From an uncultured Actinomycetes bacterium (GTDB lineage Bacteria > Actinomycetota > Thermoleophilia > Solirubrobacterales > 70-9), in the NCBI GenBank assembly GCA_946886425.1, contig CAMPIP010000134.1, forward strand, positions 1 through 6,482: a stretch of DNA of 6,482 nucleotides. Reading direction: 5' to 3'. Both the position numbers and the translations under genes were made by a program. Below are positions 5,899-6,482 of the stretch, piece by piece; within the stretch, counting starts at the first letter, position 1; each line of letters opens with the position of its first letter. The notes beneath the pieces are model-generated. The model made no database searches, was not told the DNA's origin, and saw only the letters and a program-made list of their open reading frames with translations.

Positions 5899-6385
5899 CG
5901 AGCGCGGGCGGCAGGTTGCCGTGATCGGCTCGGGGGCCGCGGAGTGTGGTGGGGAGCTGTGGGGGCTCGGCGAGGAGGTCGGGACGCTGCTCGCGGAGGG
6001 CGGGGTGACGGTGGTCTGTGGAGGGCTCGCTGGGGTGATGGAAGCGGTTGCTCGGGGTGCCGCGAATGTGGGGGGTGAGGTGATCGGGATCGTGCCCGGA
6101 CACTCGACGGGGGAGGCGAATCCGTATTGCACGCATGTGGTCGCGACCGGGATCGGGCACGCGCGGAACCTGGCGGTGGTCTCTTCGGGGGAGGTGGTGA
6201 TCGCGATCGGCGGGGAGTGGGGGACGCTCTCGGAGATCGGGTTCGCGCGGGCGATCGGCCGCTCGGTCGTCGCCCTGCGCAGCTGGGGCCTGCGTGGCTA
6301 CGAGCGGATGGAGGGCGCTCCCGGCGTGCTGCCGGCCGAGACGGCCGAGGAGGCGGTTGCCGCCGCGCTCGCGGCACTCGGCTGA
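5831..6385 (+). CDS. TIGR00725/LOG-like Rossmann-fold nucleotide-binding protein with repeat-encoded N-terminal tail
   Basis: Product of 184 residues in the LOG/SLOG superfamily, a Rossmann fold that binds nucleotides or related ligands. Seen: the first strand RQVAVIGSGAAE (27-38), CGGLAGVMEAVARGA (63-77), GGEVIGIVPG (81-90), EANPYCTHVVATGIGHARN (95-113) and IGGEWGTLSEI (126-136). These match TIGR00725, whose members are about 160 residues; relatives include molybdenum-cofactor carrier-like proteins. IGGEWGT replaces the PGGxGT of cytokinin-forming LOG enzymes, so I do not call it a LOG phosphoribohydrolase. The first roughly 26 residues are extra and almost all come from the inverted repeat. 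ATG at 5831 is the only good start: GGAG stands five bases before it, and the next in-frame candidate, GTG 5921, would cut the first strand. It overlaps the helicase TGA by one base, suggesting coupled translation. Codons in its first two thirds favour GGG and GTG more than the helicase does. Confidence 0.85.
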   Translation: MDGSGARRRELRGGSVEPHSRPSERGRQVAVIGSGAAECGGELWGLGEEVGTLLAEGGVTVVCGGLAGVMEAVARGAANVGGEVIGIVPGHSTGEANPYCTHVVATGIGHARNLAVVSSGEVVIAIGGEWGTLSEIGFARAIGRSVVALRSWGLRGYERMEGAPGVLPAETAEEAVAAALAALG

Positions 6386-6400
6386 ACGAACGCTCGCGTC

Positions 6401-6482
6401 TCACGGCCAGAGCTCGCGGATGGTGAGGATCGCGAAGGCGTGGGACCAGGCGAGCGGGGTGGTCGAGCGGGGGATGCCGGTG
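6401..6482 (-). CDS. C-terminal end of a GH15-like (glucoamylase-type) glycoside hydrolase, partial
   Basis: Only the last 26 codons and the TGA (6403-6401) are in the window; the start lies beyond the right edge. Read on the minus strand the frame gives TGIPRSTTPLAWSHAF followed by AILTIRELWP and stop. The PLAWSH segment close to the C-terminus is typical of glycoside hydrolase family 15 (glucoamylase / glucodextranase / bacterial trehalase-like) proteins, which hydrolyse terminal alpha-linked glucose units. This rests on one short motif, so the family is likely but the substrate is not determinable. The gene converges on the LOG-like gene with 15 bases between stops (6386-6400), where no clear terminator hairpin is seen. 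Confidence 0.6.
   Translation of the reverse strand, partial: TGIPRSTTPLAWSHAFAILTIRELWP

Noticed and set aside
3549..6404. A 951-codon open frame on the minus strand opposite the helicase and LOG-like genes.
   Set aside because: Its translation is dominated by Arg, Pro, Gly, Ala, Asp and Glu with no recognisable domain. It is an antisense shadow of high-GC coding sequence.
1..6482. Search for CRISPR repeats, tRNA or rRNA, transposase or integrase genes, and toxin-antitoxin or phage-defence modules.
   Set aside because: None is visible on either strand. Apart from the helicase, which fits DNA repair, no gene suggests a defence system.

Overview
The window is about 6.5 kb of very GC-rich DNA (roughly 70% by eye) with tightly packed genes. 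Starts are GTG, TTG or ATG, several gene junctions overlap by 1 to 4 bases, and there are no gene deserts. Gene content and codon use point to a high-GC actinobacterium. A deep lineage such as Thermoleophilia (Solirubrobacterales-like) is my best guess, but it is an inference from style, not proven by a marker gene.

Layout from left to right: (1) a plus-strand PLP-dependent class I/II aminotransferase (20-1123). It meets, tail to tail and sharing a CTAG, (2) a minus-strand DtxR-family metalloregulator (1120-1833) whose metal ligands look MntR-type (manganese). Upstream of it on the same strand, 37 bases away, is (3) a HAD-IIB phosphatase (1871-2683). The HAD gene diverges across only 26 bases from (4) a dihydropteroate-synthase-family gene (2710-3552) that keeps the pterin pocket but has lost the usual second-loop signature. 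That gene runs by a 1-base stop/start overlap into (5) an MrfA/YprA-type DEAH helicase with a C-terminal cysteine cluster (3552-5831). The helicase overlaps by 1 base with (6) a TIGR00725/LOG-like Rossmann nucleotide-binding protein (5831-6385). The right edge holds the last 26 codons of (7) a minus-strand gene resembling the end of a GH15 glucoamylase-type glycoside hydrolase (6401-6482, partial).

There are two apparent transcription units around the divergent spacer at 2684-2709: leftward HAD phosphatase then metalloregulator, and rightward DHPS-like, helicase, LOG-like. The spacer contains a 13-base palindrome that places a TANNNT -10-like hexamer on each strand, so one small element may serve both units.

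The most unusual structure is a perfect 21-bp inverted repeat (5830-5850 and 5878-5898, 27-base loop) at the helicase/LOG junction. It contains the LOG start codon and encodes almost all of an N-terminal tail that the family normally lacks. It may be an inserted palindromic repeat, a translational switch, or both. No CRISPR array, tRNA, rRNA, insertion sequence or prophage gene is visible.
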